The notes: a model not told the origin generated them from the letters alone. 64,000 bases of DNA from Bacteroides sp. (GCA_036351255.1 JAZBOS010000093.1:1-64000), one strand, 5' to 3'; positions 53,744 through 62,701 are shown, numbered from the stretch's first letter. Numbers and translations: made by a program.

Positions 53744-53848
53744 TACCTTTGCCTGTTAGACTGCAATAAAAAACGCCTGGTAATGAAAATAACTTTTTTT
53801 GTCGTAATCCTTTTCCTTTAGGCTGTGGTTATGCCGGGGATTTTATGA
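53744..53848 (+). other. Promoter-led leader with an interrupted signal-peptide-like frame
   Basis: TACCTTTG at 53744-53751 is a full -7 box. ATG 53783 begins MKITFFVVILFL, then TAG (53819-53821), then AVVMPGIL and TGA at 53846. The hydrophobic frame looks like the start of an exported protein. It may be a decayed gene, a short leader peptide or chance. The rest of 53666-54051 holds no other gene. Confidence 0.4.
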
Positions 53849-53962
53849 AATGGATTGCCCAAAAGGTGTTTTTTCCTAAGCATTTTTTATCTTAGAATGC
53901 CGTCAAAAAGCTAAACCCAAAAAACAGATAACAATAAATCCGGAAAAATTTTCGGCAAATGA

Positions 53963-53993
53963 TTTGAATAAAACTTGTTTTTTGGTATAATTG
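53963..53993 (+). promoter_or_regulatory. Promoter of the DUF1573 gene
   Basis: TTTG at 53963-53966, 19 bases, TATAATTG at 53986-53993, one mismatch from TAnnTTTG. A start near 54000 gives a 50-base leader. Confidence 0.5.
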
Positions 53994-54051
53994 TTGTTTA
54001 AAATTTTGTCAGTTAACTTTTAACATTTCTAAAACACTTAAATTGAATGCT

Positions 54052-54486
54052 ATGAAAAAGGTTTCTTTTCTTTTTTGCATTCTGGTGTTCAGCACCACCA
54101 TGCTTTTTGGACAAACTGCAGGCCCAAAGTTTGAATATCTTGAGGAATCTGTTGATCTCGGGACTTATTACACCGACAGCCTGGATGTAATAAAAATGGA
54201 TATTGAATTTTTGAACTCCGGCGATCAGCCCCTTGTCGTAAGTTCGGTCAGGGGTTGCTGCGGGACGCGCATCACCAGCTGGACCAAGGAACCTGTCAAG
54301 CCAGGTGAGAAAGGCGTCATTACTGCTGAGTTCCGTCCTGCGCCACGCGTCCACAACATTAGCCGGGTAGTAACCGCCATGTCAAATGACCCATCGGGCC
54401 AAAAGGTATTCCGGATCCGTGGAAAAGTGCAAGAGCGTCCAGGATTTAACCCTGAGCCAGCAGCCAAAGCGCCTGCCGCAAGGTAA
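54052..54486 (+). CDS. DUF1573 secreted protein
   Basis: A 144-residue protein from ATG 54052 (an upstream in-frame TTG at 54043 adds three residues). The signal peptide is MKKVSFLFCILVFSTTMLFG. The mature part is an immunoglobulin-like DUF1573 fold: FEYLEESVDLGTYYTDS, MDIEFLNSGDQPLVVSSVRGCCG, and KVFRIRGKV. The CC pair is conserved in some members. A short Ala/Pro tail ends it. These proteins are abundant in Bacteroidota and their task is unknown. It sits next to the DoxX-type gene but has its own promoter. Confidence 0.85.
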   Translation: MKKVSFLFCILVFSTTMLFGQTAGPKFEYLEESVDLGTYYTDSLDVIKMDIEFLNSGDQPLVVSSVRGCCGTRITSWTKEPVKPGEKGVITAEFRPAPRVHNISRVVTAMSNDPSGQKVFRIRGKVQERPGFNPEPAAKAPAAR

Positions 54487-54525
54487 AAGCATTTTGAGGT
54501 TTTCCTCATGACTGTTTTTGGGTCT

Positions 54526-54551
54526 CTGCCTTTCGGGTTAATGGAAGGCAG
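54526..54551 (+). terminator. Hairpin after the DUF1573 gene
   Basis: CTGCCTT pairs with AAGGCAG around a 12-base loop; a loose T-rich tract (GATTCTTTATTTG) follows. A modest terminator. Confidence 0.55.
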
Positions 54552-54629
54552 GGATTCTTTATTTGTTTCCGCAATCTCACGGAAACTTTTTTCCTTCCCC
54601 TTGCGTTAAATGAAATAAAGTCTTTACCG

Positions 54630-55757
54630 ATGCGAATACTGCTTTGGATTGCCCGCGTAATGTTTGGGCTCGTCTTTGTCTTCTCAGGCTTTGTGAAAGC
54701 CATCGACCCCCTGGGTTCCACCTATAAGTTTCAGGATTATTTCCTTTCCTTTGGAATGGAAGGGCTGTTCCCCTTTGCACTGCCTTTGGCTATTATGCTC
54801 AGCACGCTTGAGTTTCTGATTGGAGTCAATACCCTGCTGGGCATTAAAATGAAGGCTACCGCCTGGGGCGGACTATTGTTTATGCTGTTCTTCACCCCCC
54901 TGACGTTGTATGTAGCCCTTTTTAATCCTGTGCCCGACTGTGGTTGCTTCGGTGATGCCCTGGTGATCAGCAACTGGGAGACCTTTTACAAGAACATTGT
55001 CTTTTTGGCAGCAGCCATCCTGATCTTCATCTATCGTAAAAAAATCAAACCCTTCTGGTCAGAACGCAAGGACTGGTACCTTTCGGGTGTGGTAGCCTTG
55101 CTGGGCGTGCTGATTTCGGTCTATTGCCTGCGCAACCTGCCTTTGATCGACTTCCGTCCCTGGAAGGTGGGTAATAACGTGCTGGAGCTGATGACTCCCG
55201 AGCCCGAAGAAGCCGACATCTATCTCATCTTCGAGAACGAACAAACCGGCGAGACCAAAGAATACCCGGCTACTGACTACCCCTGGGACGATGAGGAATG
55301 GAACAAGGTGTGGAAATTCAAGGACCAGCGCCGCGAGATCACAAAGCCATACGTGCCGGCTCCCATTGATGGCTTCTCCATCCATGATGAATATGGCGAT
55401 GACTATAGCGAGATATATATTGGCAATCCTGATTACCAGTTCCTCCTTGTAGTATATGATCTGGAAGGCGCTAACACCAAAGCTTTTGAACGAAAGATAA
55501 ACCCCCTTGCAACTGCTGCAGAAGCCGATGGCCACTCATTCATAGCGCTGACCGGCACACCATACGATAATATTGACTCCTTCAGGCACACCCATCAGAC
55601 CCCATTCAGGTTTTACAATGCTGACGGGACGATGCTGAAAACCATCATCCGTTCCAATCCAGGCCTCGTTCTGATGAAGGATGGCGTAGTGCTGGCCAAG
55701 TGGGCCCACCGCAACATCCCCGACTACGAGACCATTAAGGAAAAATACATTCAATAA
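54630..55757 (+). CDS. BT_3928-type DoxX/MauE membrane protein with thioredoxin-like tail
   Basis: A 375-residue protein. Four membrane helices in the first 145 residues match DoxX/MauE (MRILLWIARVMFGLVFVFSG; FFTPLTLYVALFNPVPDCGCFGDAL). The DCGCFGD loop is the MauE signature, thought to work in disulfide chemistry. After another span near 150-165, a soluble domain has a thioredoxin-like pattern at the end (FLLVVYDLEGANTKAF ... NPGLVLMKDGVVLAKW) but no CxxC. The substrate is unknown. The family is confined mostly to Bacteroidota. Confidence 0.85.
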   Translation: MRILLWIARVMFGLVFVFSGFVKAIDPLGSTYKFQDYFLSFGMEGLFPFALPLAIMLSTLEFLIGVNTLLGIKMKATAWGGLLFMLFFTPLTLYVALFNPVPDCGCFGDALVISNWETFYKNIVFLAAAILIFIYRKKIKPFWSERKDWYLSGVVALLGVLISVYCLRNLPLIDFRPWKVGNNVLELMTPEPEEADIYLIFENEQTGETKEYPATDYPWDDEEWNKVWKFKDQRREITKPYVPAPIDGFSIHDEYGDDYSEIYIGNPDYQFLLVVYDLEGANTKAFERKINPLATAAEADGHSFIALTGTPYDNIDSFRHTHQTPFRFYNADGTMLKTIIRSNPGLVLMKDGVVLAKWAHRNIPDYETIKEKYIQ

Positions 55758-55771
55758 GGGAAGCCGACTGT

Positions 55772-56221
55772 TCAGCCACGCTTTTTCCGGAAGAAATCTT
55801 TCATCAGGGCTCCACATTCTGCGGCCCTGATGCCTTTTACCACCTCCGTTTTCGGGTGGAAGGGGTTGGAATGATAGGTGGAAAATCCTTTCTTCTCATC
55901 ATCAGCGCCATAGACCACTTTAGCGATCTGCGCCCAGTTGAGGGCCCCGGCACACATCAGGCAGGGCTCAACGGTCACAAAAAGCGTGCAGTCAGTCAGG
56001 TATTTCCCGCCCAGGAAGTTCGCCGCAGCCGTAATGGCCTGCATCTCGGCATGGGCCGTAACATCGGTCAGGCGTTCTGTGAGGTTGTGCGCGCGGGCTA
56101 TGATGCGCCCCTGACAAACAATGACGGCCCCAACAGGCACCTCATCGGCATCAAAAGCTTTTTGGGCCTCCTTGAGGGCCTCACCCATAAAATGATCATC
56201 CGAAAAAACACTTAGCCCCAT
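55772..56221 (-). CDS. tadA: tRNA-specific adenosine deaminase
   Basis: A 149-residue zinc deaminase. From ATG 56221 the protein is MGLSVFSDDHFMGEALKEA. HAEMQAI holds the zinc His and catalytic Glu, and PCLMCAGAL the two zinc cysteines. It converts adenosine 34 to inosine in tRNA-Arg. Its 3' end lies 14 bases from the convergent DoxX-type gene. Related deaminases such as guanine deaminase are possible, but the VYGADDEKKG block favours TadA. Confidence 0.92.
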   Translation of the reverse strand: MGLSVFSDDHFMGEALKEAQKAFDADEVPVGAVIVCQGRIIARAHNLTERLTDVTAHAEMQAITAAANFLGGKYLTDCTLFVTVEPCLMCAGALNWAQIAKVVYGADDEKKGFSTYHSNPFHPKTEVVKGIRAAECGALMKDFFRKKRG

Positions 56222-56259
56222 TAGGTTTATTCTTATGGGGCAAAGGTAGGGAAAGATTC

Positions 56260-57093
56260 TTAAACCCAATTAAAGGTGTGCCTGAACCAGCAAACGGCCA
56301 GCAACCGAAGCTTTTTTCCCGTGCTTACGCTGAAGCGGCGGGAAGTCAGTTCCTGCGGAGAGGCTGGCTCAATTTTTCGCAGCAGCTCGTGGTAGTAACG
56401 GTAGGCCAGGTAAACACCCAATCTTACATCGCGCTTCAAGTTACGGATGCCCGGCAGTGATTCCGCAAAGTCAGCACGCAGATCCGCTTCGATTTCTTTC
56501 TTCTCCTTATCGGAAAAGCTCTCATAGGCCACATTGGGAAAATACACCCTGCCCCGCTCATCGAAATCGGCTTTCAGGTCGCGCAGGAAGTTTACCTTCT
56601 GAAAGGCCTCCCCCAGTTTGCGGGCAGGCAGCACCAGGCGCTCATAACCCTCATCATCCCCCCCATAGAAAACCCGCAGGCACATCAGGCCCACCACTTC
56701 TGCAGAACCATAAATATATTCCTGATACTCTGCTTTGTTGAAGGTCTTCATGTACAGGTCCATGTCCATGCTTTTGAGGAAGGCCTCAATCAGGGCGTGA
56801 TCAATTTTGTATCGGTTCACCACCCACTGGAAGCTATGCAGGATGGGGTTTGGACTCATCCGTTTTTCAATGGCTTCGAAAGTATCCTTACGGAAAGTCT
56901 CCAGCAGGGCACGCTTGTCCTGATCGTGAAAGGTATCCACGATCTCGTCGGCAAAGCGCACAAAGCCATAAATGCCGTAAATGGCCGGACGGTATTTCGG
57001 GCGCAGCAGCCATACCCCCATTGAGAAGGAGGTGCTGTAATTCTTTGTAGTTACTTCGCTAATGTCCAGTGCATTACTCGTGTAAAGATCCAT
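56260..57093 (-). CDS. crtB: Phytoene synthase
   Basis: A 277-residue prenyl-transferase fold protein that joins two geranylgeranyl diphosphates into phytoene. The first Asp-rich motif is DEIVD, the second NFLRDLKADFDERGRVYFP. The start at 57093 (MDLYTSNALDISEVTTKNYS) overlaps the crtI stop by 20 bases, so the two are translationally linked. Squalene synthase is the alternative, but the neighbours are desaturases and carotenoid-modifying genes. Confidence 0.92.
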   Translation of the reverse strand: MDLYTSNALDISEVTTKNYSTSFSMGVWLLRPKYRPAIYGIYGFVRFADEIVDTFHDQDKRALLETFRKDTFEAIEKRMSPNPILHSFQWVVNRYKIDHALIEAFLKSMDMDLYMKTFNKAEYQEYIYGSAEVVGLMCLRVFYGGDDEGYERLVLPARKLGEAFQKVNFLRDLKADFDERGRVYFPNVAYESFSDKEKKEIEADLRADFAESLPGIRNLKRDVRLGVYLAYRYYHELLRKIEPASPQELTSRRFSVSTGKKLRLLAVCWFRHTFNWV

Positions 57094-58564
57094 AGGCTTT
57101 GGTAATACGTTCAACGACAAGTTTAGAGCTGATCACCGCCATGGGCAGGCCGGTGCCGGGTACCGTGGATGCGCCGACATAGAAGACGTTGCCGTACACC
57201 TCATCAAAGTTCTTCGGGCGGAATCCCCCGATCTGGTTCAGGTCGTGACCCAGACCAAGCCCGCTCCCCTTATAGAGGTTAAAGCTTTTTTCCCAATCGA
57301 TGGGTGAGAGCACAGTTTGCGACACAATGTGTTTCTTCAGATCGAAGCCGATGCGCTGGCTCAGGTCGTCAACGATATTGGCTGCCACCTGATCTTTATC
57401 GTCCCAATTGGGCTTAAAGCGGCGGTCGGGCACCGGGCAGAGGATAAAAAGGCTTTCAGAACCCGCAGGCGCTGCTTCAGGGTCACTCTTACTTACCACG
57501 TTTACGTAGTAATAGGGCTGGTCAAGTTTGATCGAGTTCTTAAAGATCTTACCGGCATATTCCTCAAAGTTATTCCCGAGAAAATAATTATGGAGGGGAA
57601 CGTTTTCAAGTTTGGTATCCAAACCGATGTAGAGTGTCAGGGGGGCCAAAGTCCACTTCATCTTGTCCATTTTCTCCTCCGTGAACTTTTCCCGCTTGAA
57701 TATTTTGTGCCTGAAAAAGGCCGCATCCGCATTGACTACGAAGAGGTCAGCTTCCCAGGCTTTGCCGTTCTGGTCCACAAAAGCCTTAATCTGCTTCTTC
57801 CCGTCTTCCTGATACGCAACGATCTCGGTATTAAAATGAATGGGGATACCGGCCTTGTCTATTTCTTTTTTAAGGCCTTCCACGATTTTGTACATCCCGC
57901 CGTAAACATTGTGATAGCCGTCGTGCACTAGTTCAGTGTAGGACAAAAGGGTATAAATCGAAGGGGTGTCGAAAGGCGTTGCGCCCAGGAAGAAGGCCAC
58001 TAGCGAGAAAATTTCCTTCACTTCACGCGACTCAAAGTGGCGCTCCATTTCTTGCCATACCGAGCGAAACAGGCGGGGGGTATATTTAGGAGGTACCCGC
58101 ATCAGGGTGAGCAGGTAATGCCATATCGAATCGTAATTCTTTTTCAGCACCAGATGCTCAACATCGTGAAAGAAACTGCCGGCTGAATCCAGGAACCTTG
58201 TCATCTTTTCCTTGAAGTTCGGCTCGACGGCCTCAAACTCCGCAGCCAGCTTGTCCAGGTCCTTATAGATTAAATATCGCTTGTCGGATCCCCTGAAGCT
58301 CACTGCATAAAGGGTGTCGAGCTCCCTGAAGGTGAAGGGCATCTCTTTAAGCTGGGCGTCTTCGAAAAACTCCTGAAACTCATAGGTCATACTAAAGAAC
58401 GTTGGCCCAAGGTCCCAGGTAAATCCGTCCTTTTTGAGTTGGTTAAGGCGTCCCCCGGCTTGATGGTATTTCTCAACCATTTCCACCCGGTATCCGCGCC
58501 GGTGAAGCCGGAGGGCGGTGGTGAGCGCGCCCAGGCCACTGCCAACGATCAATACTTTTTTCAC
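57074..58564 (-). CDS. crtI: Phytoene desaturase (CrtI type)
   Basis: A 496-residue FAD enzyme. The N-terminal dinucleotide motif is VGSGLGALTTALRLHRRGYRVEMVE; the C-terminal CrtI block is YGNVFYVGASTVPGTGLPMAVISSKLV. It introduces double bonds to turn phytoene into lycopene or neurosporene. crtB overlaps downstream. The paralogous desaturase at 58706 is divergently read, so the pair is a head-to-head cluster with a shared 141-base control region. The number of desaturations is not predictable. Confidence 0.92.
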   Translation of the reverse strand: MKKVLIVGSGLGALTTALRLHRRGYRVEMVEKYHQAGGRLNQLKKDGFTWDLGPTFFSMTYEFQEFFEDAQLKEMPFTFRELDTLYAVSFRGSDKRYLIYKDLDKLAAEFEAVEPNFKEKMTRFLDSAGSFFHDVEHLVLKKNYDSIWHYLLTLMRVPPKYTPRLFRSVWQEMERHFESREVKEIFSLVAFFLGATPFDTPSIYTLLSYTELVHDGYHNVYGGMYKIVEGLKKEIDKAGIPIHFNTEIVAYQEDGKKQIKAFVDQNGKAWEADLFVVNADAAFFRHKIFKREKFTEEKMDKMKWTLAPLTLYIGLDTKLENVPLHNYFLGNNFEEYAGKIFKNSIKLDQPYYYVNVVSKSDPEAAPAGSESLFILCPVPDRRFKPNWDDKDQVAANIVDDLSQRIGFDLKKHIVSQTVLSPIDWEKSFNLYKGSGLGLGHDLNQIGGFRPKNFDEVYGNVFYVGASTVPGTGLPMAVISSKLVVERITKAYGSLHE

Positions 58565-58705
58565 TTTCGTTTTTTTGATGTTATTCTCCTGATTATTATT
58601 GCGCTTAACCCACTCCTAAATTATCCATTTTTTACGACTTAAAACAAAATGTCTGGATGAATGTTTGCATAATAGCATTAAATTTATCAAAATAAAATTG
58701 TAAGC

Positions 58706-60193
58706 GTGTCTGAGAAACAAAAGGTTGCTGTAATTGGATCCGGAATAGGAGGCCTGGCTTCAGCCATCCGTTTTGCAGCTAAAGGATTCCAGGTAGAAGT
58801 CTTTGAGCAGGCTGCCCAAGCGGGTGGCAAGATCAACGAGCTGCGTATGGAAGGCTTTCGCTTCGATACCGGTCCTTCCCTGTTCACCTTTCCGGACCTC
58901 ACCACCGAACTGTTCCTTCTCTGTGGCGAAAACCCGGAGGAGCATTTCCGTTACCATCCTGTTGAAACTTCCTGCAAATACTTCTGGGAAGATGGCACCG
59001 TGGTGAACGCCTGGCAGAAGCCTGAGGCCTTTGCCGCCGAAATTGAACAGGTCACTGGCCTGAACCGCCGGAAGATCACGGCATACCTGCAGGAAAGCGA
59101 AGCCCTTTATGACCTGGCCGGTGAATCTTTCCTGTTTTATTCCCTGCACAAAGCTTCCAATTTTTTAAGGCTTCAATTCCTGAAGACCATCATCCACTCC
59201 CTTAAGCTTGACCCTTTCCGCACCATGCACAAGCGGAACCGGAAATGGCTGAGCCATCCTAAGGTAGTGCAGCTCTTCGACCGCTATGCCACCTACAATG
59301 GCTCGAGCCCCTACAAGACCCCGGCCACCCTGCGCATGATCGCTCACCTGGAGCACAACATGGGCACCTTCTTCCCCGAAAAGGGAATGTATTCTATTGT
59401 CGAAAGCCTGACCGCACTGGCCCTGCGCCAGGGCATTACCTTTCATTTCAATGCCCCGGTGCAAAAAGTGAATACCCGGGACGGGAAAGTCACCGGGATC
59501 CGCGTGAACGATCAGGATTTCTCCTTTGACATCGTGGTGAGCGATGTGGATGTGGTGAATTTTTACCGCCGCCTGTTGCCCCAGATTCCCATACCACCAA
59601 AGCAACTGACCCTGGAAAGGTCATCTTCAGCCGTGATATTTTATTGGGGAGTAAACCACACATTCCCAGATCTTAAACTCCATAATATCCTGTTCTCGGA
59701 AGACTATCCCGGAGAGTTTAACCATTTGTTTAACACCAAAACCATCAGCCCCGACCCTACGGTCTATCTTTTCATCAGCTCAAAAATGGTCAAAGGCGAT
59801 GCCCCCGGGGGTTCCGAGAACTGGTATGTGATGATCAACGCCCCTGAGAACACCGGGCAGAACTGGGATCAAATGCTGAAGGAGACCCGGCGCAACATCC
59901 TCGAAAAGATCAAACGCACCCTTAATATCGACCTTGAATCATACATCGTTGCAGAAGCGATGGCCGACCCCCGCAGCATCGAGAAAGAAACAGCTTCCTT
60001 CCGCGGCTCGCTCTATGGCTTAAGTTCCAACAATATGCTGTCGGCCTTCAACCGCCATCCCAACTTCCGCAACAAGATAAAAAACCTTTATTTTGCCGGT
60101 GGCAGTGTGCATCCCGGTGGAGGCATCCCCCTGAGCCTGGCTTCGGCAAAAATCATCGACAAAGAAATTCCCAATCTTAAAGAAAACCTATGA
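58706..60193 (+). CDS. crtD: CrtD-like carotenoid desaturase
   Basis: A 495-residue FAD enzyme of the CrtI/CrtD family, starting with VAVIGSGIGGLASAIRFAAKGFQVEVFE after a GTG start. The C-terminal motif is NLYFAGGSVHPGGGIPLSLASAKI. It heads the plus-strand operon with cruF, so a role in 3,4-desaturation of a 1-hydroxylated carotenoid end is more likely than phytoene desaturation. The assignment as CrtD rests on this context and on divergence from the neighbouring crtI. Confidence 0.82.
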   Translation: MSEKQKVAVIGSGIGGLASAIRFAAKGFQVEVFEQAAQAGGKINELRMEGFRFDTGPSLFTFPDLTTELFLLCGENPEEHFRYHPVETSCKYFWEDGTVVNAWQKPEAFAAEIEQVTGLNRRKITAYLQESEALYDLAGESFLFYSLHKASNFLRLQFLKTIIHSLKLDPFRTMHKRNRKWLSHPKVVQLFDRYATYNGSSPYKTPATLRMIAHLEHNMGTFFPEKGMYSIVESLTALALRQGITFHFNAPVQKVNTRDGKVTGIRVNDQDFSFDIVVSDVDVVNFYRRLLPQIPIPPKQLTLERSSSAVIFYWGVNHTFPDLKLHNILFSEDYPGEFNHLFNTKTISPDPTVYLFISSKMVKGDAPGGSENWYVMINAPENTGQNWDQMLKETRRNILEKIKRTLNIDLESYIVAEAMADPRSIEKETASFRGSLYGLSSNNMLSAFNRHPNFRNKIKNLYFAGGSVHPGGGIPLSLASAKIIDKEIPNLKENL

Positions 60194-60843
60194 AGTTCAA
60201 CATTTTAAAGAACCGGGTCACCCAAACCAAAGCCCTCCTCATCCTTTATTTTTCCGTGGGAGTTATTGGCCTGATTTGGCCGGTGACGGCCGGACTGTTT
60301 ACCCGGCTTATCCCCCTGACGCTGCTGGGCAGCCTCGCCGTTTTGCTGGCTTTTCACGAAAAATGGCAGCCCCGCCATATATGGGTGTTTGCCCTGATCG
60401 CCATCCTGGGATACCTGGTGGAAATGGCTGGGGTTGCTACAGGACTGGTCTTTGGCGAATACCAGTATCACGATGTGCTGGGATTCAAGGTCTTTGGAAC
60501 CCCGCTCATCATTGGCATCAACTGGCTATTGCTCATTTATGCCGTTTACGGGATCTTTGAAAAACAAATGCTCCACCCTTTGGTAAAAATCGTTGCAGGC
60601 GCTTCCCTCATGGTAGCCTACGACATCATCCTCGAGCCTGTGGCCGTGGCATTGAATATGTGGACCTGGGGCGGGGGCGACATCCCCTTACAGAATTATC
60701 TGGCCTGGTTCGTCATCTCGCTGGTGTTTCTGACCATCATGCACCTGGCCAGGATACGCACCAACAACCCCATAGCCAGGCATATGTACCTGGTGCAGTT
60801 CGTCTTTTTCCTTTTGCTTCACGTTTATTTCCGCCTCCAATGA
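60190..60843 (+). CDS. cruF: CruF-like carotenoid 1,2-hydratase
   Basis: A 217-residue membrane protein with six or seven hydrophobic helices, matching DUF422/CruF. GVATGLVFGEYQYHDVLGFKVFGTPLIIGINW is the conserved centre, and YDIILEPVA the second conserved region. CruF adds water to the terminal double bond of an acyclic carotenoid end. The start overlaps the crtD stop (ATGA), and the next start overlaps its stop, so translation is coupled. Confidence 0.85.
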   Translation: MKFNILKNRVTQTKALLILYFSVGVIGLIWPVTAGLFTRLIPLTLLGSLAVLLAFHEKWQPRHIWVFALIAILGYLVEMAGVATGLVFGEYQYHDVLGFKVFGTPLIIGINWLLLIYAVYGIFEKQMLHPLVKIVAGASLMVAYDIILEPVAVALNMWTWGGGDIPLQNYLAWFVISLVFLTIMHLARIRTNNPIARHMYLVQFVFFLLLHVYFRLQ

Positions 60844-61460
60844 TCAAGGCATCCCACCATCCCTTTTACCTGGCCTTCTTCGGCACCTTCATCAGGCTGT
60901 TCCTTCGCCTGCAGTTCCGTAAGGTCAGCGTGCACGGAAGCATCGATGCCCCCGGCAAATCCCTGCTGGTCATCGGCAACCACTTCAGTTGGTGGGATGG
61001 GTTTTTCCCTTTATACGTCCGCAAAAAAGTATTCAAGCGAAAACTCCACGTGATGATCCTTGAGGAACAGCTCAGCCAAAGGCTTTTCCTGGCCCGCATG
61101 GGTGCCTTCTCCATTAAAAAGGGCAGCCGCAGCGCCATCGAATCATTGAATTACGCCTCTTCCCTGCTCGGTGAACCTGAAAATATGGTCCTGTTGTTTC
61201 CCCAGGGCCGCTTCCAGTCGCACCACCAGCACCCGCTCAGCTTTGAGCACGGCTGGCTGCGCATCCCAAAAAATGTCAAGGGACCCTTCCAAATGGTGTT
61301 TATGGCCTATCTCACCGATTATTTCGATCATCCCCGGCCCGAGCTGAACCTTTACCTTGAGGACTACACCCTGCCCGAAGACCTTAATCCTCAAATCATT
61401 GAGAACGACTACAACACCTTTCTGAAACATTGCATCGAACAGCAAAACCTGAAAGCATGA
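60840..61460 (+). CDS. PlsC-type acyltransferase, possibly CruD-like
   Basis: A 206-residue acyltransferase. The HxxxxD catalytic motif is NHFSWWDG, and LLFPQGR replaces the common FPEGTR motif. The start at 60840 overlaps the cruF stop (ATGA); a longer in-frame start at 60660 is not likely. The family normally acylates lysophosphatidic acid, but inside a carotenoid operon next to a glycosyltransferase it could attach a fatty acid to a carotenoid glycoside, as CruD does in green sulfur bacteria. That role is inferred. Confidence 0.8.
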   Translation: MIKASHHPFYLAFFGTFIRLFLRLQFRKVSVHGSIDAPGKSLLVIGNHFSWWDGFFPLYVRKKVFKRKLHVMILEEQLSQRLFLARMGAFSIKKGSRSAIESLNYASSLLGEPENMVLLFPQGRFQSHHQHPLSFEHGWLRIPKNVKGPFQMVFMAYLTDYFDHPRPELNLYLEDYTLPEDLNPQIIENDYNTFLKHCIEQQNLKA

Positions 61461-62545
61461 TCTGGCTCGCCTATTTTACTTTGGGATTCCTGGTGCTGCG
61501 CCTGCTTGTGGCCCTCACCAACCTGCTCACCCGCCAATGGCTGCATCCGGACCAGCCTGAAGACAATGCCCTGGTGTCGGTGCTGATCCCCGCCCGAAAC
61601 GAAGAAAGGAATATCGGCAAACTTTTGGAAAGCCTGGGCAGGCAGGACTACCCACAGCTGGAAATCCTGATTTATGACGACCTCTCCACCGACCAGACCG
61701 CAAGGCTGGTGGAGGAATGCGCAAAAAAAGACTCCCGGATCCGCTTGTTGCCAGGCAAGGGCTTGCCCCAGGGCTGGCTGGGAAAAAACCACGCCTGCCA
61801 CCAGCTGGCGCGGGAAGCCAAAGGCGACTACCTATTGTTTATCGATGCCGATGTTACGGCAGAGTCAAAACTCATCAGTCAGGCCCTGGCTCACCTCCAG
61901 AAACACAAACTTAGCCTGCTGTCGATCTTCCCCCAGCAGATGATGCACACCCTGGGCGAACGCCTCACCGTGCCCTTGATGAATTGGATCCTGGTCAGCC
62001 TGTTGCCCCTCATCTTCACCCGCATCTCATCCTGGACAAGCTTCTCGGCGGCCAACGGGCAATTTATGCTCTTCCATGCCAAAACCTATAGAAAACATCA
62101 CTTTCACCAAATGGTTAGAAGCCAGAAAGTGGAGGATATCATCATTTTCCGTAAGCTCAAGAAGCTTGGGTTGCGGGGGCATACCATCCTGAGCAACGGG
62201 CAGGTGAAATGCAGGATGTACACCAGCTTCCGCGAAGCCCTGCAGGGCTTTTCGAAGAACGTCTTTGAGTTCTTTGGCAACAGCATCCTGCTGACGGTTT
62301 TTATGGCCCTGCTCACCACTTTTGGTTTTGTTCCGGTTTATCTTGCCCTTGGCACTGAATTTGCACTCGCATGGCTTGCGGGGGCCATCCTGCTCCGGGC
62401 AATGGCCGCGTTTGCCAGCCGGCAGAATGTCGTGCAGACCATCGTGCTGCTGCCTTTTCAGCAATTGGCCTTCTTTGTGGTTATCATTGAAGCCATTCGC
62501 GTAAGGATCAGGGGGAAGAGCAGCTGGAAGGGCAGGAAGGTATGA
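61457..62545 (+). CDS. cruC: Glycosyltransferase family 2, CruC-like
   Basis: A 362-residue GT-A glycosyltransferase with an N-terminal membrane helix (WLAYFTLGFLVLRLLVALT) and two or three helices at the end. SVLIPARNEERNIGKLLESL is the nucleotide-sugar entry and FIDADVTAE the DxD-type metal site. QVEDIII-type motifs seen as SQKVEDIIIFRKL match the acceptor region of processive-like GT2 enzymes. The start at 61457 overlaps the previous stop. In this context it would attach a sugar to the hydroxylated carotenoid. The operon ends at a hairpin. Confidence 0.82.
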   Translation: MIWLAYFTLGFLVLRLLVALTNLLTRQWLHPDQPEDNALVSVLIPARNEERNIGKLLESLGRQDYPQLEILIYDDLSTDQTARLVEECAKKDSRIRLLPGKGLPQGWLGKNHACHQLAREAKGDYLLFIDADVTAESKLISQALAHLQKHKLSLLSIFPQQMMHTLGERLTVPLMNWILVSLLPLIFTRISSWTSFSAANGQFMLFHAKTYRKHHFHQMVRSQKVEDIIIFRKLKKLGLRGHTILSNGQVKCRMYTSFREALQGFSKNVFEFFGNSILLTVFMALLTTFGFVPVYLALGTEFALAWLAGAILLRAMAAFASRQNVVQTIVLLPFQQLAFFVVIIEAIRVRIRGKSSWKGRKV

Positions 62546-62554
62546 GGAAGATTT

Positions 62555-62599
62555 ATTTGATTTACGATTAACGATTAACGATTTTTGATTTAAGAAGGA
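62555..62599. repeat. 45-base direct repeat, copy 1
   Basis: An A+T-rich word (ATTTGATTTACGATTAACGA ... TTAAGAAGGA) identical to 62852-62896. It contains the 7-base step GATTAAC twice. Copies sit just after the glycosyltransferase gene and before the TPR gene. Confidence 0.9.
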
Positions 62600-62602
62600 G
62601 AG

Positions 62603-62624
62603 AACCTTAGAAAGGTTTTTTTTT
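62603..62624 (+). terminator. Terminator of the carotenoid operon
   Basis: AACCTT pairs with AAGGTT around a 3-base loop, running into nine T residues. Short stem but a strong T tract. Confidence 0.6.
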
Positions 62625-62701
62625 GAATAATGAACAAGCCACCATGCAGGCAGAGATTTTTGATTTTCGAAAAGAAGATTTCTTTCCAACCTGGCAAAAT
62701 T

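Noticed and set aside
3495..53848. Stop-codon reassignment, suggested by three interrupted signal peptides
   Set aside because: Many intact genes in the window end cleanly at TAA, TAG or TGA, and no in-frame stop interrupts any conserved domain.
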